Notes: generated by a model not told the origin, from the sequence alone. A stretch of 64,000 nt of DNA from Antrihabitans cavernicola (GCF_008297975.1 NZ_VLNY01000004.1:186001-250000); one strand, 5' to 3'. Shown: positions 1-10,181, numbered from the stretch's first letter. Numbers and translations are program-made.

Positions 1-1
1 G

Positions 2-2128
2 CGGGCTCATGCGGTGGCGACGCACCCGTTGTCGTCGACAGACGACGGTGGCCATGCGACGGCGACGATCGTCCTGTCCGACGACCCGAAACTGTTGCGC
101 GCCAACGGTGGTGCACCGTTCGGGGGCGGCAATCGGGTGGTGGTGCACGCACAACTGCGGGAGGTGCGTACGGCGGGGCGAACGATCGACGTCGGCGGGG
201 CGGTCGTTGTCTTGGCACCCGCGGACGGCTGGCTCGCATTGTTGCCGGGGCAGCGGGTGGAGGTCCGCGGACGCGTCACCGAACCGTTGCATCGCGATCT
301 CTCTGTCGCCACCATCAGGGCTACCGGTCCACCCTCGAGCGTGAGCGAGGCGCCCATGCTGCAGCGGTTTGCCGGCGCGATCCGCCACAACCTCTCCGAC
401 ACCGCGACGCGGGCACTCGGATCCGACTCCGCCGGACTGCTTCCGGGCATGGTCGTCGGTGACACATCGGGGATGTCGGACGAGCTGCTCACCGATTTCA
501 AGGTCGCGGGACTGTCTCACCTCACGGCGGTGTCCGGCGCAAACTTCTCGATCCTGCTCGGGGCGGTGCTGCTTGCTGTCCGCGGGTTGACCCTCGGCCC
601 GCGCGCCGGCGCGGCGATCGCAGGGGTAGCGCTGGTTCTGTTCGTCGTTGTCGTACGACCGTCACCGAGCGTGTTGCGCGCAGCGGTGATGGGCTCGATC
701 GGACTGTTGGCGTTGGTGACCGGCCGACGCAAGCAGGCACTGCCGGCGCTCGGCGGTGCGATCATCGCACTGCTTGCGCTGTTTCCCTCCCTCGCAGTCG
801 ATTTCGGGTTCGCGCTGTCCGTCTTCGCCACCGCGGGCCTGATCGTCCTCGCACCGAGTTGGGCGGATTGGCTGCGTGCGCGTGGCTGGCCGCGCTGGGC
901 GGCGGAGATGGTTGCCGTGGCGAGCGCCGCCTTCGCGGTGACCGCTCCGATCATCGTCGGCATGTCCGGGACGGTGGGTCTCGTCTCCATCCTCGCGAAC
1001 CTGCTTGTCGCGCTGGTTGTGCCACCGGTGACGGTGCTCGGCGCATCGGCAGCGGTGCTCGCGTCGATCTGGTCTCCGCCCGCTGTGTTGCTCGCGCGGA
1101 TGGCAGGCCCGCCACTGTGGTGGATGGTGTGGGTTGCTCGGCATGCAGCGGCATTCCCCGGTGCGACGATGACGGTGCCGGGCGGCCTCGCGGGCGCATC
1201 GGTGGCGGCAGGGGCAGTCGCGCTGACGATTGTCGCGTTGCGGTTCGGAATCACTCGTCGATTGCTGCTGGCGATCGCGATCGGAGTCGCAGCAGTGTTG
1301 ATCCCGGTTCGGATATCGAATCCGGGTTGGCCACCGGCGGGCTGGATCTTCGTGGCGTGCGACGTCGGTCAGGGTGACGGTCTGGTGGTCTCGACCGGCG
1401 ACGGTAGAGCGGTGGTCGTCGACGTCGGACCGGACCCAAGTGCGATGCGTACCTGCCTGGATCGGCTCGGCATCCACAGTGTCGCGCTACTGATCCTGAG
1501 TCACCTGCACGCCGACCACATCACCGGTCTCGCAGGTGTGCTGCGCAGCAGATCTGTTGCCGCGGTAGCACTCGGACCGATGAAACTGCCTGCCGAAGGA
1601 TTTCGCAGCGTTGTCGAGACGACGGCGGAAATGCGAACGCCGCTCCTCGATCTCGCCGCAGGCGACCGGATCGACTTCCCGTCGCTGCACCTACGGGTGC
1701 TGGCACCGCTGCTGCCGCAACCCCGGGATCCGGTCGAGGCCGCGGATTCGGCGAACGACCAGTCACTCGTCATCGCAGCCGATACCCCGGCCGGACGGCT
1801 TCTGTTGACCGGCGATGTCGAGATCGCAGCACAGGAATCTCTGCTACGCGCAGGTGTGGACCTGCACGCGGACATTCTCAAGGTTCCCCATCACGGTTCG
1901 AGGAACACGTCGAACGCCTTCCTGGCCGCGGTGAAACCGCGGTTGTCGGTGATCAGCGTGGGGGCGGACAACACTTTCGGCCATCCCGCGCCAGGCTTGG
2001 TGAGCCAGCTCGAAAGTCTCGGCTCTGCGGTCGCTCGAACCGATCGCGACGGCGACGTCGCCGTGGTCATGACCGGCTCCGGGGTGGGTGTGGTGGGAAG
2101 CAGCGATCGTGCAACGATTCTTTCGTGA
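2..2128 (+). CDS. comEC: ComEC/Rec2 DNA-uptake channel protein, 5' end cut by the window
   Basis: Membrane channel family that passes single-stranded DNA across the membrane in competent bacteria; its role in non-competent actinobacteria is unclear. The frame is open to the left edge and begins inside the N-terminal OB-like (DUF4131) part, so the first membrane helices are missing. Then comes the Competence domain with the typical stretch [20 protein letters not shown] and many hydrophobic helices. The C-terminal third is a metallo-beta-lactamase-like domain opening with DVGQGDG and carrying the metal motif [10 protein letters not shown]. The stop overlaps the GTG start of holA by 4 bp (GTGA), so the two are co-translated. 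A GTG at 14 is a possible internal start but would leave the protein without its N-terminal helices. Confidence 0.93.
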   Translation, partial: RAHAVATHPLSSTDDGGHATATIVLSDDPKLLRANGGAPFGGGNRVVVHAQLREVRTAGRTIDVGGAVVVLAPADGWLALLPGQRVEVRGRVTEPLHRDLSVATIRATGPPSSVSEAPMLQRFAGAIRHNLSDTATRALGSDSAGLLPGMVVGDTSGMSDELLTDFKVAGLSHLTAVSGANFSILLGAVLLAVRGLTLGPRAGAAIAGVALVLFVVVVRPSPSVLRAAVMGSIGLLALVTGRRKQALPALGGAIIALLALFPSLAVDFGFALSVFATAGLIVLAPSWADWLRARGWPRWAAEMVAVASAAFAVTAPIIVGMSGTVGLVSILANLLVALVVPPVTVLGASAAVLASIWSPPAVLLARMAGPPLWWMVWVARHAAAFPGATMTVPGGLAGASVAAGAVALTIVALRFGITRRLLLAIAIGVAAVLIPVRISNPGWPPAGWIFVACDVGQGDGLVVSTGDGRAVVVDVGPDPSAMRTCLDRLGIHSVALLILSHLHADHITGLAGVLRSRSVAAVALGPMKLPAEGFRSVVETTAEMRTPLLDLAAGDRIDFPSLHLRVLAPLLPQPRDPVEAADSANDQSLVIAADTPAGRLLLTGDVEIAAQESLLRAGVDLHADILKVPHHGSRNTSNAFLAAVKPRLSVISVGADNTFGHPAPGLVSQLESLGSAVARTDRDGDVAVVMTGSGVGVVGSSDRATILS

Positions 2129-3105
2129 TCGAATCCGGCATCCACCAACTCCATCTGGTCCTCGGCGAAGAGGAACTGCTGATCGAGCGCGCTGTCGCGC
2201 AGGTGGTGAGCCAGGTTCGCTCGGTGGCCGAATCCGCGGACGACCTGCCCGTCACCCGCCTCCGCGCAGGCGATGCCAGCGAGGCGGAACTGCTGGAGCT
2301 GCTGAGTCCGTCGTTGTTCGCCGAAGACCGGGTGATCGTTCTGGAGGCTGCGGCCGAGGCAGGCAAGGACGCTGTCGCGATCGTGGAGGGGGCAGCGAGA
2401 GACCTGCCGGACGGCGCAGTGCTGGTGGTCCTGCACACCGGCGGTGGCCGGGCGAAGGCGTTGGCGGGCACGTTGCAAAAGGCGGGTGCCGAGGTGCACG
2501 ACGTGGCAAAGGTGACCAAACCTGCCGACCGCGCCGACTTCGTTCGCGCCGAATTCCGGGCGGCCGGCGTACGGGTGTCCGGTGAAGTGATTCAGGCCGT
2601 CATGGAGGCGGTGCGACCGGATCTGCGTGAACTCGCCGCGGCGTGCTCACAGCTGGCCGCCGACACCGGCGGCCGTATCGACGTCGCAGCCGTGCGGCGC
2701 TACTACTCCGGTCGCGCGGAGGTGACCGGTTTCGATGTCGCCGATCTGGCTGTGGCGGGAGACCGGGCGGGCACCATCGAAGCCTTGCGCTGGGCGACGT
2801 TGCTGGGAGTTCCGCCGGTGCTGCTGGCCGACGCTCTCGCCGATTCGGTCCATACGATCGCGCGGGTGGGGTCGGCGGGCCGAGGCGATCCGTTCCGGAT
2901 GGCGTCGCAGTTGGGGATGCCGCCGTGGAAGGTGAAGAAGGCGCAAGCGCAGGTCCGCGGCTGGAATCCGACCACCATCAGTACCGCCCTGCACGTGGTC
3001 GCAGACCTGAATGCCGATGTGAAGGGTGCCGCGGTCGATCCGAACTATGCGATCGAACGCGCGGTCACCAGAGTGCTGGACCTACGCGAGCAAAGCCGCG
3101 CGTAA
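2125..3105 (+). CDS. holA: DNA polymerase III subunit delta
   Basis: The delta subunit is the clamp-loader wrench that opens the beta sliding clamp. The protein has 326 residues, normal for actinobacterial HolA. It begins with [20 protein letters not shown], the usual start of the AAA+-like domain I, continues with the segment [20 protein letters not shown], and ends with the collar domain ([20 protein letters not shown]). GTG start in a 4-bp overlap with comEC. Mycobacteria have the same comEC-holA order. A strong hairpin follows the stop. Confidence 0.93.
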   Translation: MIESGIHQLHLVLGEEELLIERAVAQVVSQVRSVAESADDLPVTRLRAGDASEAELLELLSPSLFAEDRVIVLEAAAEAGKDAVAIVEGAARDLPDGAVLVVLHTGGGRAKALAGTLQKAGAEVHDVAKVTKPADRADFVRAEFRAAGVRVSGEVIQAVMEAVRPDLRELAAACSQLAADTGGRIDVAAVRRYYSGRAEVTGFDVADLAVAGDRAGTIEALRWATLLGVPPVLLADALADSVHTIARVGSAGRGDPFRMASQLGMPPWKVKKAQAQVRGWNPTTISTALHVVADLNADVKGAAVDPNYAIERAVTRVLDLREQSRA

Positions 3106-3169
3106 CAGGTTTCGAAACTTTTTCTGCAGAAGGCGTAACGAACCCGTCCTCATGCCGATCTACCTATCG

Positions 3170-3220
3170 ACCCCGCGTTGTTGCCGGACCCCCGACCTGG
3201 CAACAACACGGGGTCTTCTC
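3170..3220 (+). terminator. Rho-independent-type terminator after holA
   Basis: Arms CCCCGcGTTGTTGCC (from 3171) and GGCAACAACaCGGGG (to 3213) pair almost perfectly around an 11-13 nt loop and are followed by a pyrimidine-rich TCTTCTCTTT. It lies between the end of holA and the end of the convergent gene, so it may serve both strands. The T-run is weak, which is common in high-GC actinobacteria. Confidence 0.75.
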
Positions 3221-3236
3221 TTTGCCCGGGGCCGGG

Positions 3237-3734
3237 CTACTGCGTCGAGATGCAGCCGCGCAGCGTGAGTAGGTCGCCTGCGAATGCGACGCCGCCAGAG
3301 CACGAGAATTGGTTGGCGCTGTCTGTTGTGACCTTGGCGCCGCTCATTGCCACGGCGATCGACAGGCCGGGGTCGATGGCCGTCGCGTCGACGCTCGCGC
3401 CGGGTCCCATCGCGATCGCGGCCGGGCCGAGCAAGCTCTGAGCGGTGGACGTTGCGGTGCCGCCGCCGCTCGCGATCGCGAGAGCGAGACCCGAAGCGCC
3501 TGCGTTGGCGGTCGCCGTGCCGTCGGTGCCGTAGGCAGCGGCGGCGCCGCCGGGAGCAGCAGTCGCCGAACACGACGACCCGTCGGCTGACGTGGCAACG
3601 GTGCCCGCGCCAGGAGACGGACATCCTGCTGTGGGTGCGGCGCCCGCAGGCGCAGCCAGCGCAACAGCGCCTGCGGTGGCGATCGAGGCGCCGAACAACA
3701 TCACCATCGAGCGTTGACCAACGTGACTTGCCAT
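3237..3734 (-). CDS. Secreted Ala/Gly-rich protein of unknown function (DUF6764-like)
   Basis: The 165-residue product starts MASHVGQRS and has a signal peptide (hydrophobic VMLFGASIATAGAVALAAPA, cleavage near AGA-AP), so it is probably exported. The mature part is rich in Ala, Gly, Ser and Thr and has four cysteines (GCPSPG, SSCSAT, FSCSGG, RGCIST) that could form two disulfides. The start was chosen because AGGAG precedes this ATG and the longer upstream frame is Arg-rich and unlike a protein. It begins 4 bp after the stop of the SDR gene, so the two are probably one operon. It resembles small secreted proteins of mycolata that I recall as DUF6764; the function is unknown. Confidence 0.65.
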   Translation of the reverse strand: MASHVGQRSMVMLFGASIATAGAVALAAPAGAAPTAGCPSPGAGTVATSADGSSCSATAAPGGAAAAYGTDGTATANAGASGLALAIASGGGTATSTAQSLLGPAAIAMGPGASVDATAIDPGLSIAVAMSGAKVTTDSANQFSCSGGVAFAGDLLTLRGCISTQ

Positions 3735-3738
3735 TCTT

Positions 3739-5196
3739 CTACTCCTGTTCGATAGGTTCGCCCCGCGACGCGGGGCTTGTCGACGATGCGGTGGCGGCGA
3801 TGTTCTCGAGCATCCCGCGAAAGAGGGCAGCTCGAATCGGCGCGATCGAATACCAATACATCCGTCCCGCAAGACCGTTCGGGAAATAGACGACACGCTG
3901 GTCCAGTCGTGATCGTCGATCGGCCAACTCGGTGACGCGTAGTTCCAGCCACGCGCGTCCTGGAACCTTCAGGTGGGTGCGCAGTCGAACGAACTGTCCC
4001 GCATCGACCTGCTCCGCCTCGACAGGTGCCACGACTGGCCACGCGGAGGGAAACTCGTTCCAGCCGGTGGGCTGCCCCACCGATTCGACGCTCCGCCAGA
4101 GTGTGGCCGCGTCGACGGCGCACTCGTGGCTGCGTCGGTCGACGTACACGGTCTCGCCCGCCCAATGCGGGTCGGACGGCAACGGATCGGACGGGGCGTC
4201 CGTGGCCGTTGTCGTGGTCCACTGCGTGTCGATCTCGCCGACCTCGGCGCTGCGGAGCGCAAGTGTCACAGCGTCCCGGTAGGTGGTCAAACCGCCATCC
4301 GGCGGTGAGATCACCTGGTCGATGTCGTGATCGTGCGCGATCGCTTCACACTGAACCGATTCGATCAACGGCATCGCCAGACCTCGAGGCAACGGGGTGA
4401 CGAATCCGATCCACAGGCTGGCAAGATGCGGTGTCAGCACAGGAAGCACAAGGATCCGACGCCTCGACAGTCCCGCGACATCTCCGTAGATCTTCATCAT
4501 GTCGCCGTAGGTGAACACCTCGGGTCCGCCGATGTCGTAGCTGCGATTCGCCACGGTCGGCAATTCTGCGGCAGCGAGCAGGTAGTGCAGCACGTCCCGA
4601 ACGGCGATCGGCTGGATGCGATTGTGCACCCATTTCGGTGTCGTCATCACCGGGAGGCGATTGGTGAGGTGCCGAATCATCTCGAATGATGCTGAGCCCG
4701 AACCGATTACGACTCCGGCCTGCAAGATGACGGTCGGTACGCCGGAGTTGTGCAGGATCTCGCCGACCTCGGCGCGCGAGCGTAGATGGGGCGACAGCTC
4801 ACCGTCGAGTGGATGCAGGCCACCCAGATAGACGATGCGGCCGACGCCTGCCTCTTTCGCTGCCTGCGCGACGTTCCATGCGTTGTTTCGATCGGCGTCG
4901 GCGAACGATCCCGACGTGCCCATCGCATGTACGAGGTAGTAGAGAACGTCGATTCCCTTGCACGCCAAGCGAAGTGATTCGAGATCGCCCAGGTCGCCCT
5001 CGCAGATCTCGGCGTCGTCGGCCCACGGGACGTCCCGCAACTTCTCGGGTGTTCGCACCAATACGCGGGTGTGATGTCCGCGTGCGATCAGTCGGGGTGC
5101 AAGCCGCCCGCCGATGTACCCGGTTGCGCCGGTGACCAGAGCGTTGACGGGTGCCACCGGTTCATCGACTGCGTTCTCGGGGTTCGGGATACGCAT
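3739..5196 (-). CDS. SDR-family NAD(P)-binding protein with C-terminal DUF2867 domain
   Basis: An atypical, extended-SDR-like protein of 485 residues. The N-terminal Rossmann fold is clear: NALVTGATGYIGGRL carries the GxxGxxG dinucleotide motif, followed by HTRVLVRTPEKL and the Asp-rich segment CEGDLGDLESL. Residues from about 340 onward match the DUF2867 (SRPBCC-like) domain often fused to such proteins. The substrate is unknown; relatives are annotated as NmrA-like or NADH dehydrogenase-like epimerases. The ATG at 5196 (MRIPNPEN) is the first plausible start, but AGGCGGAG touches it directly, so the true start could be slightly different. Followed 4 bp later by the secreted Ala/Gly-rich gene. 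Confidence 0.82.
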   Translation of the reverse strand: MRIPNPENAVDEPVAPVNALVTGATGYIGGRLAPRLIARGHHTRVLVRTPEKLRDVPWADDAEICEGDLGDLESLRLACKGIDVLYYLVHAMGTSGSFADADRNNAWNVAQAAKEAGVGRIVYLGGLHPLDGELSPHLRSRAEVGEILHNSGVPTVILQAGVVIGSGSASFEMIRHLTNRLPVMTTPKWVHNRIQPIAVRDVLHYLLAAAELPTVANRSYDIGGPEVFTYGDMMKIYGDVAGLSRRRILVLPVLTPHLASLWIGFVTPLPRGLAMPLIESVQCEAIAHDHDIDQVISPPDGGLTTYRDAVTLALRSAEVGEIDTQWTTTTATDAPSDPLPSDPHWAGETVYVDRRSHECAVDAATLWRSVESVGQPTGWNEFPSAWPVVAPVEAEQVDAGQFVRLRTHLKVPGRAWLELRVTELADRRSRLDQRVVYFPNGLAGRMYWYSIAPIRAALFRGMLENIAATASSTSPASRGEPIEQE

Positions 5197-5309
5197 CTCC
5201 GCCTCACGTGTGCCGACTGGAACCGATCTTGATCGGCCTTTCCTCACTGTAGCCCGCGGAGGGCAACGATGCATCGGTTGTGCATCGAAAAGCAGGAATC
5301 CGGTGGCCC

Positions 5310-6161
5310 TCAGGCGAGGAGGTCGAGCACCGAGACCAGACTTGTTCCGGCGACGGTGCCGTGGGGGAGAGTGACGTCGGTCCAGCCCGGACCAGCCGCG
5401 ACGACCACGGCGCCACCTGCTGCTGCGCGGCGGAGCGTGGATGTGCGTGCGGTCTGCGGGCCCTGTGACCACACCACAACGGCACGCGGCGACACGTCGC
5501 GTGTCAACGAGTCGCGGATGGCCGATGCGGGCACAGACGCACCGAGCATTCTGACCGTGTGGCCACGTTCGGCGAGCGCGGCACGTAGCGCTTCGAGGGG
5601 GAGCGTGTGGAACTCACCGCGCGAACACGCGAGCATGATCGGCGGACGATTGTCGGAGGTGCTGGGCTCGACACGTTGGAGGCACATGACGATCGAGCGG
5701 GACAGGATGTGTTCGACGTCGATGCATTCGTCGCCACTGCTGTGCCGCTCCTCTATCGCGGCGAGGGCAGGTCTGCAGAGCTCGTCCCAGGTGGTCAGCA
5801 CGCCGTCCCGCGTCAGGGTGGTTCGCAGGATGGCGTTGATGCGATCGGCGTCCAATCGAAAGGCCGCGTCGACGACGGCGTCCACATCCCCGAACGCCGG
5901 CGTGGCGGTTGCAGTGTTCGCAATGGCGGCCCGCGCTGCGCTGCCGGGCGTCGCGCCGGCTCGGATCAGCTGCAGCATCCGCTCGAGAATGGCGATGTCG
6001 ATCTCGGTGTAATGGCGATGGGTGCCGGGCTCGTGGCCGTCGGGACCGATGCCGTACCGCCTGGTCCAGCTGCGCAGCGTGGCGGTCGCGAGACCAAGGC
6101 GCTGGGCTACCGCCGCGACGGTGTACTCCACCGTCGGCGCATCGGAGAGAGATGAACGCAT
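5310..6161 (-). CDS. MerR-family regulator with cobalamin-binding-like C-terminal domain
   Basis: DNA-binding regulator of the CarH/LitR type. The N-terminal winged helix (about residues 11-80) reads YTVAAVAQRLGLATATLRSW, then RRYGIGP and HRHYTEIDIAILERM. A helical linker and a Rossmann-like B12-binding domain follow: PIMLACSRGEFHTLPLEALR and GHTVRMLGASVPASAIRDSL. CarH-type proteins use a His in an ExHxxG-like motif as lower ligand to cobalt; here E-F-H is kept but the usual glycine is not, so cobalamin binding is plausible but unproven. ATG at 6161 follows AGGGGTGG. Monocistronic, just downstream of the rpsT terminator on the same strand. Confidence 0.78.
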   Translation of the reverse strand: MRSSLSDAPTVEYTVAAVAQRLGLATATLRSWTRRYGIGPDGHEPGTHRHYTEIDIAILERMLQLIRAGATPGSAARAAIANTATATPAFGDVDAVVDAAFRLDADRINAILRTTLTRDGVLTTWDELCRPALAAIEERHSSGDECIDVEHILSRSIVMCLQRVEPSTSDNRPPIMLACSRGEFHTLPLEALRAALAERGHTVRMLGASVPASAIRDSLTRDVSPRAVVVWSQGPQTARTSTLRRAAAGGAVVVAAGPGWTDVTLPHGTVAGTSLVSVLDLLA

Positions 6162-6200
6162 CGCCACCCCTACATCTTCGCCCTGAAACCTGCGCGCATC

Positions 6201-6233
6201 AAAAAGCCGCCGTGGCCATTGGACCACGGCGGC
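6201..6233 (-). terminator. Rho-independent terminator of rpsT
   Basis: A perfect 10-bp stem (GCCGCCGTGG / CCACGGCGGC) with an 8-nt loop, followed on the minus strand by TTTTT. It lies 23 bp after the rpsT stop and before the MerR gene. This is the clearest intrinsic terminator in the window. Confidence 0.93.
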
Positions 6234-6256
6234 GCGTACGCGTCACTACAGATGAA

Positions 6257-6517
6257 TCAAATCTTGTTCAGTGCCAGCGCGAGCGCCGACTTCTTGTTGG
6301 CAGCCTGGTTGGCGTGGATGACGCCCTTGCTGGCTGCCTTGTCGAGCTTACGGCTGGCAGCGAGGAGCAGGCCGTTGGCCTTTTCCTTGTCACCGGCGGC
6401 AGCGGCCTCGCGGAACGAGCGGATGGAGCTGCGCAGCGCCGACTTGACCGACTGGTTGCGCAAGCGTGCACGCTCGTTGGTCTGGATCCGCTTTACCTGG
6501 GACTTGATGTTGGCCAC
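6257..6517 (-). CDS. rpsT: 30S ribosomal protein S20
   Basis: Small, basic protein of the 30S body that binds 16S rRNA. The 86-residue product starts [20 protein letters not shown] and shows the usual S20 helical pattern, ending [20 protein letters not shown] start chosen because GAGGAA precedes it at proper spacing and it matches the family start. Transcribed alone, ended by the hairpin at 6201-6233. The position beside holA is the same as in mycobacteria. Confidence 0.97.
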   Translation of the reverse strand: MANIKSQVKRIQTNERARLRNQSVKSALRSSIRSFREAAAAGDKEKANGLLLAASRKLDKAASKGVIHANQAANKKSALALALNKI

Positions 6518-6718
6518 GCGTAATTCCTCTGCTTCAGCTGTTGGTTTTCTTAAGTATTGGGGCGTGGTAGCACGCCGACAGACGAGAATACCAGGATCGG
6601 CGGGAACGACCCAAACCGAGTGACCCCGTCGCGCAGTCGAGCGCCCGTAAATCGGCGGATTCGAGAAATTAACATTCAGTGCTCTCCCCGCAGCGCCGAC
6701 ATGTAGCACCATGACCGA

Positions 6719-8365
6719 ATGAGCCGCCGATCATCGACGAAGTCGGCCCGTACTCCCGTCGCGTCAGCCCGGAGTAGGGCAACCCAGAAGCAAATTTTCG
6801 ATGGTTACAACGATTCCGGGTCCTATGACCAAGCGTTCGACGAAATGTTCGACAGCGACGGTGGTGTTCGAGCGCCGTACAAGCGGATTTTCGAAGCGTT
6901 GGCACCGACGCGGCCCGACGATCTGGGGGCCCGTGCCGACGCGCTCGGCCGTGCGTTCGTCGATCAGGGCATCACTTTCTCGCTGTCCGGCCAGGAGCGG
7001 CCGTTCCCTCTGGACCTGGTGCCACGCGTGCTGGCGGCGGCGGAATGGGCGCGTCTGGAGCGCGGAATCAAGCAGCGGGTCGAGGCGCTGGAAATGTTCC
7101 TCGCCGACGTCTACGGCGAACAGACCATCTTGCGCGACCTCGTCATTCCCAAAAGGCTCGTCACGTCCTGCGAGCACTTTCACCGCGAGGCCGCCGGGTT
7201 CGTCCCGCCGAACGGCGTGCGTATCCATGTTTCCGGCATCGATCTGATTCGCGACGAAAAAGGCGTCTTCCGTGTGTTGGAGGACAACCTGCGGTCGCCG
7301 TCGGGCGTGTCGTACGTGATGGAGAACCGCCGCACGATGGCGCGGGTGTTCCCCGATCTGTTCTCCTCGCACCGTGTGCGCGCAGTCGGCGACTACGCGA
7401 GCCACCTGCTGCGTGCACTGCGGGCATCGGCCGCGTTGAACGAAGCCGACCCCACGGTGGTGGTGCTGACGCCTGGCGTGGCGAACTCCGCGTACTTCGA
7501 GCATTCGCTGTTGGCGCGTCAGATGGGTGTGGAACTGGTCGAGGGTCGCGACCTCTTCTGCCGTGACAACCTCGTCTACATGCGGACGACGGAGGGGGAG
7601 CGACAGGTCGACGTCGTCTATCGGCGTATCGACGACGACTTCCTCGACCCGATGCACTTCCGACCCGATTCGGTACTGGGCGTCGCGGGCATCCTGAACG
7701 CGGCGCGCGCGGGCAACGTGGTGATCTCGAGTGCGGTCGGTAACGGTGTCGGCGACGACAAGCTGGTCTACACCTACGTGCCGACCATCATCGAGTACTA
7801 CCTCAACGAAAAGCCGTTGCTGGCCAACGTCGATACGTTCCGCTGCTGGCTGGACGACGAGTGTGAAGAGGTGCTCGATCGCGTCGACGAACTGGTGATC
7901 AAACCCGTGGAGGGCTCCGGCGGCTACGGGATCGTGTTCGGTCCGGACGCGTCGCCGAAGGAGCTCGACACGATCACCCGCAAGATCAAGGCGGATCCCC
8001 GAGGCTGGATCGCGCAGCCGGTGGTGCAGCTCTCGACGGTGCCGACCAAGATCGACGATCAGCTGGCACCGCGCCACGTCGACCTGCGTCCGTTCGCCGT
8101 CAACGACGGCGAGAGCGTGTGGGTACTGCCCGGCGGCCTCACCCGGGTCGCGTTGCCGGAAGGATCGCTGGTGGTCAACTCCAGCCAAGGCGGTGGCAGC
8201 AAGGACACCTGGGTGCTGGCGAGCCGCGCATCCGTTGCCGAGCAAGAACTCTCGGGTGACGAGTTGGTCGGCGAGCCGCCGGAAGGTCGGGACGCAGAGC
8301 ACGGGCCGGAGCTGTCGAACCAGCAACAGCAACAGCAGCAGCAACAGATCGGCGGTGAGGGCTGA
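6719..8365 (+). CDS. Circularly permuted ATP-grasp type 2 protein
   Basis: A predicted peptide-bond or amide ligase of the circularly permuted ATP-grasp group (DUF404/DUF407), counterpart of M. tuberculosis Rv2411c. Family landmarks are [56 protein letters not shown] and [13 protein letters not shown]. At 548 residues it has normal family length. The C-terminus carries nine consecutive glutamines (codons at 8321-8347), an unusual tail. The stop overlaps the alpha-E gene start by one base (TGATG). Substrate unknown; the conserved trio suggests synthesis or modification of a small peptide or amide. No strong ribosome binding site precedes the ATG, so the exact start is less sure. Confidence 0.88.
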   Translation: MSRRSSTKSARTPVASARSRATQKQIFDGYNDSGSYDQAFDEMFDSDGGVRAPYKRIFEALAPTRPDDLGARADALGRAFVDQGITFSLSGQERPFPLDLVPRVLAAAEWARLERGIKQRVEALEMFLADVYGEQTILRDLVIPKRLVTSCEHFHREAAGFVPPNGVRIHVSGIDLIRDEKGVFRVLEDNLRSPSGVSYVMENRRTMARVFPDLFSSHRVRAVGDYASHLLRALRASAALNEADPTVVVLTPGVANSAYFEHSLLARQMGVELVEGRDLFCRDNLVYMRTTEGERQVDVVYRRIDDDFLDPMHFRPDSVLGVAGILNAARAGNVVISSAVGNGVGDDKLVYTYVPTIIEYYLNEKPLLANVDTFRCWLDDECEEVLDRVDELVIKPVEGSGGYGIVFGPDASPKELDTITRKIKADPRGWIAQPVVQLSTVPTKIDDQLAPRHVDLRPFAVNDGESVWVLPGGLTRVALPEGSLVVNSSQGGGSKDTWVLASRASVAEQELSGDELVGEPPEGRDAEHGPELSNQQQQQQQQQIGGEG

Positions 8366-9342
8366 TGCTCGCACGAAATGCGGAGTCGCTCTACTGGATC
8401 GGCCGATATGTCGAACGTGCCGACGACACGGCACGCATCCTCGACGTCGCGGTGCATCAGCTGCTCGAGGACGCGACTGTCAACCCCGATCGCACCTCGC
8501 GACTGCTGCTTCGGGTGCTCGGCATCGAGCCGCCCGAGGGAACTCTCGACGTGTGGTCGGTGACCGAACTGGTTGCCTTCAGCGGGGAGCACGGCGGCTC
8601 GATCGTCGACTCGATTTCCAGCGCGCGCGAAAACGCCCGTGGTGCACGGGAAGTGACGTCCAGTGAAATGTGGGAGTGCCTCAACGCCACCTACAACGGC
8701 CTGCCGGACCGGGAGCGCGCGGCGCGCAGGCTCGGCCCGCACGAGTTCTTCCGCTACGTCAAAGAGCGCGCCGCGATGTTCGCCGGTCTCGCCGATTCGA
8801 CACTCAGCCGTGACGACGGTTATCGGTTCCTGCTGCTCGGTCGTTCCGTCGAGCGGGTGGACATGACTGTGCGCCTGCTGCTTTCGCGTGCGGGCGATCG
8901 GTCGTCGTCGCCTGCGTGGGTCACGGTGCTGCGCTCGGCCGGTGCGCACGACACGTATCTGCGTACCCACCGCGGCGCCTTGGACGCACACTTGGTCGCC
9001 GAATTCATCCTGTTGGACAGGCTGTTTCCGCGATCGGTGTTTCATTCGGTTCGGGTCGCGGAGCGGTGCCTGGAGGAATTGGATCAGCGGCCGAACAGCC
9101 GGGTCGGCGCGCGGCACGAGGCGCAACGGTTGCTGGGCCGTGCGCGGAGCGAACTGGAATTCCTGCCGCCGGGAGAACTGTTGGAGGACTTGCAATCTCG
9201 GCTGTTGTCGTTGCAGGACACCTGCCACGACGTCGGCGAGGCCATCTCTCTGCAGTACTTCCACGCCGCACCCTGGGTGGCGTGGACCGATGCGGCGATC
9301 GGCAACGATCGTCCGGAAGCCAAAGTCGAGGGGGAGCTGTGA
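8365..9342 (+). CDS. Alpha-E domain protein (DUF403)
   Basis: All-helical protein of 325 residues found beside circularly permuted ATP-grasp proteins; counterpart of Rv2410c. The start [20 protein letters not shown] is the classic alpha-E signature, with further marks FRYVKERAAMFAGLADSTLS and GYRFLLLGRSVERVDMTVRL. It has no known catalytic activity; it has been proposed to work as a helper or binding partner of the ligase. Translationally coupled to both neighbours (1-bp overlap upstream, GTGA overlap downstream). Confidence 0.92.
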   Translation: MLARNAESLYWIGRYVERADDTARILDVAVHQLLEDATVNPDRTSRLLLRVLGIEPPEGTLDVWSVTELVAFSGEHGGSIVDSISSARENARGAREVTSSEMWECLNATYNGLPDRERAARRLGPHEFFRYVKERAAMFAGLADSTLSRDDGYRFLLLGRSVERVDMTVRLLLSRAGDRSSSPAWVTVLRSAGAHDTYLRTHRGALDAHLVAEFILLDRLFPRSVFHSVRVAERCLEELDQRPNSRVGARHEAQRLLGRARSELEFLPPGELLEDLQSRLLSLQDTCHDVGEAISLQYFHAAPWVAWTDAAIGNDRPEAKVEGEL

Positions 9343-10181
9343 GCTGGCGTATGCGCGTGGTCCACACGACGGGCTTCGCCTACGAAGAACCTGTCACCTC
9401 GTCCTACAACGAGGCGAGACTGACTCCGCGAGCGGACAATCGGCAGAACGTGATTCTCAATCGGGTCGAGACGGCACCTGCGACCAGGTCGTATCGCTAC
9501 ACCGACTACTGGGGCACTGCTGTCACCGCGTTCGACTTGCACGCCCCGCACACCGAGCTGGAGGTGACCGGATCCTCGGTGGTGGAAACGGATCCGTTCG
9601 CGGAGCCCGCCGAGGCGTGGTCGTGGGAGGACCTGCGTGGTGATCTGTCGCTCGACCGATTCGACGAGTTGCTCTCGCACACCACGTATGTTCCGAAGGA
9701 TCGCAAGCTGGCGTCGGTTGCCAAGCAGCTGACGAAGGGCCTCGACCCCGTCGATGCGGTTGTCGCGGCAGCCGATTGGGTCCACAGCGAGATGTCGTAT
9801 TCGGCGGGCACTACTTCTGTACACACCTCTGCGGTCGAGGCTTTCGGCGATCGAACGGGCGTCTGCCAGGACTATGCGCATCTGACGCTGCTGCTGCTGC
9901 GTAGCGTCGGCATCCCCAGTCGCTACGTTTCCGGGTATCTGCACCCGCGGCCGAAGGCGCCGATCGGCGAGACGGTGCAAGGCGAGAGTCATGCCTGGGT
10001 GGAGGCCTGGACCGGTGCGTGGTGGGGCTACGACCCCACCAACGCCGTCAAGGTGAACGAGCAACACGTCTCGGTCGGTGTCGGTCGTGACTACGGGGAT
10101 GTGCCACCGCTGAAAGGCATTTACTCGGGCGGCGGCTCCACGGCACTCGATGTTGTCGTGGAGATCACACGACTCGCGTAG
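9339..10181 (+). CDS. Transglutaminase-like cysteine protease/amidase
   Basis: 280-residue transglutaminase-core protein, counterpart of Rv2409c. The N-terminal beta domain starts MRVVHTTGFAYEEPVTSSYN. The catalytic triad is visible: Cys in RTGVCQDYAHLTLLLLRS, His in GESHAWVEAW and Asp in YDPTNA. Such proteins hydrolyse or transfer amide bonds. GTG at 9339 overlaps the alpha-E stop as GTGA and follows GAGGGGGAG. Together with the ligase and alpha-E genes it forms a three-gene operon that could make and trim an isopeptide or peptide-like product. Confidence 0.9.
   Translation: MSWRMRVVHTTGFAYEEPVTSSYNEARLTPRADNRQNVILNRVETAPATRSYRYTDYWGTAVTAFDLHAPHTELEVTGSSVVETDPFAEPAEAWSWEDLRGDLSLDRFDELLSHTTYVPKDRKLASVAKQLTKGLDPVDAVVAAADWVHSEMSYSAGTTSVHTSAVEAFGDRTGVCQDYAHLTLLLLRSVGIPSRYVSGYLHPRPKAPIGETVQGESHAWVEAWTGAWWGYDPTNAVKVNEQHVSVGVGRDYGDVPPLKGIYSGGGSTALDVVVEITRLA

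Noticed and set aside
6764-8434. A 556-codon minus-strand frame opposite the ATP-grasp gene
   Set aside because: Shadow of the real gene: composition is unlike protein and no motif is seen.
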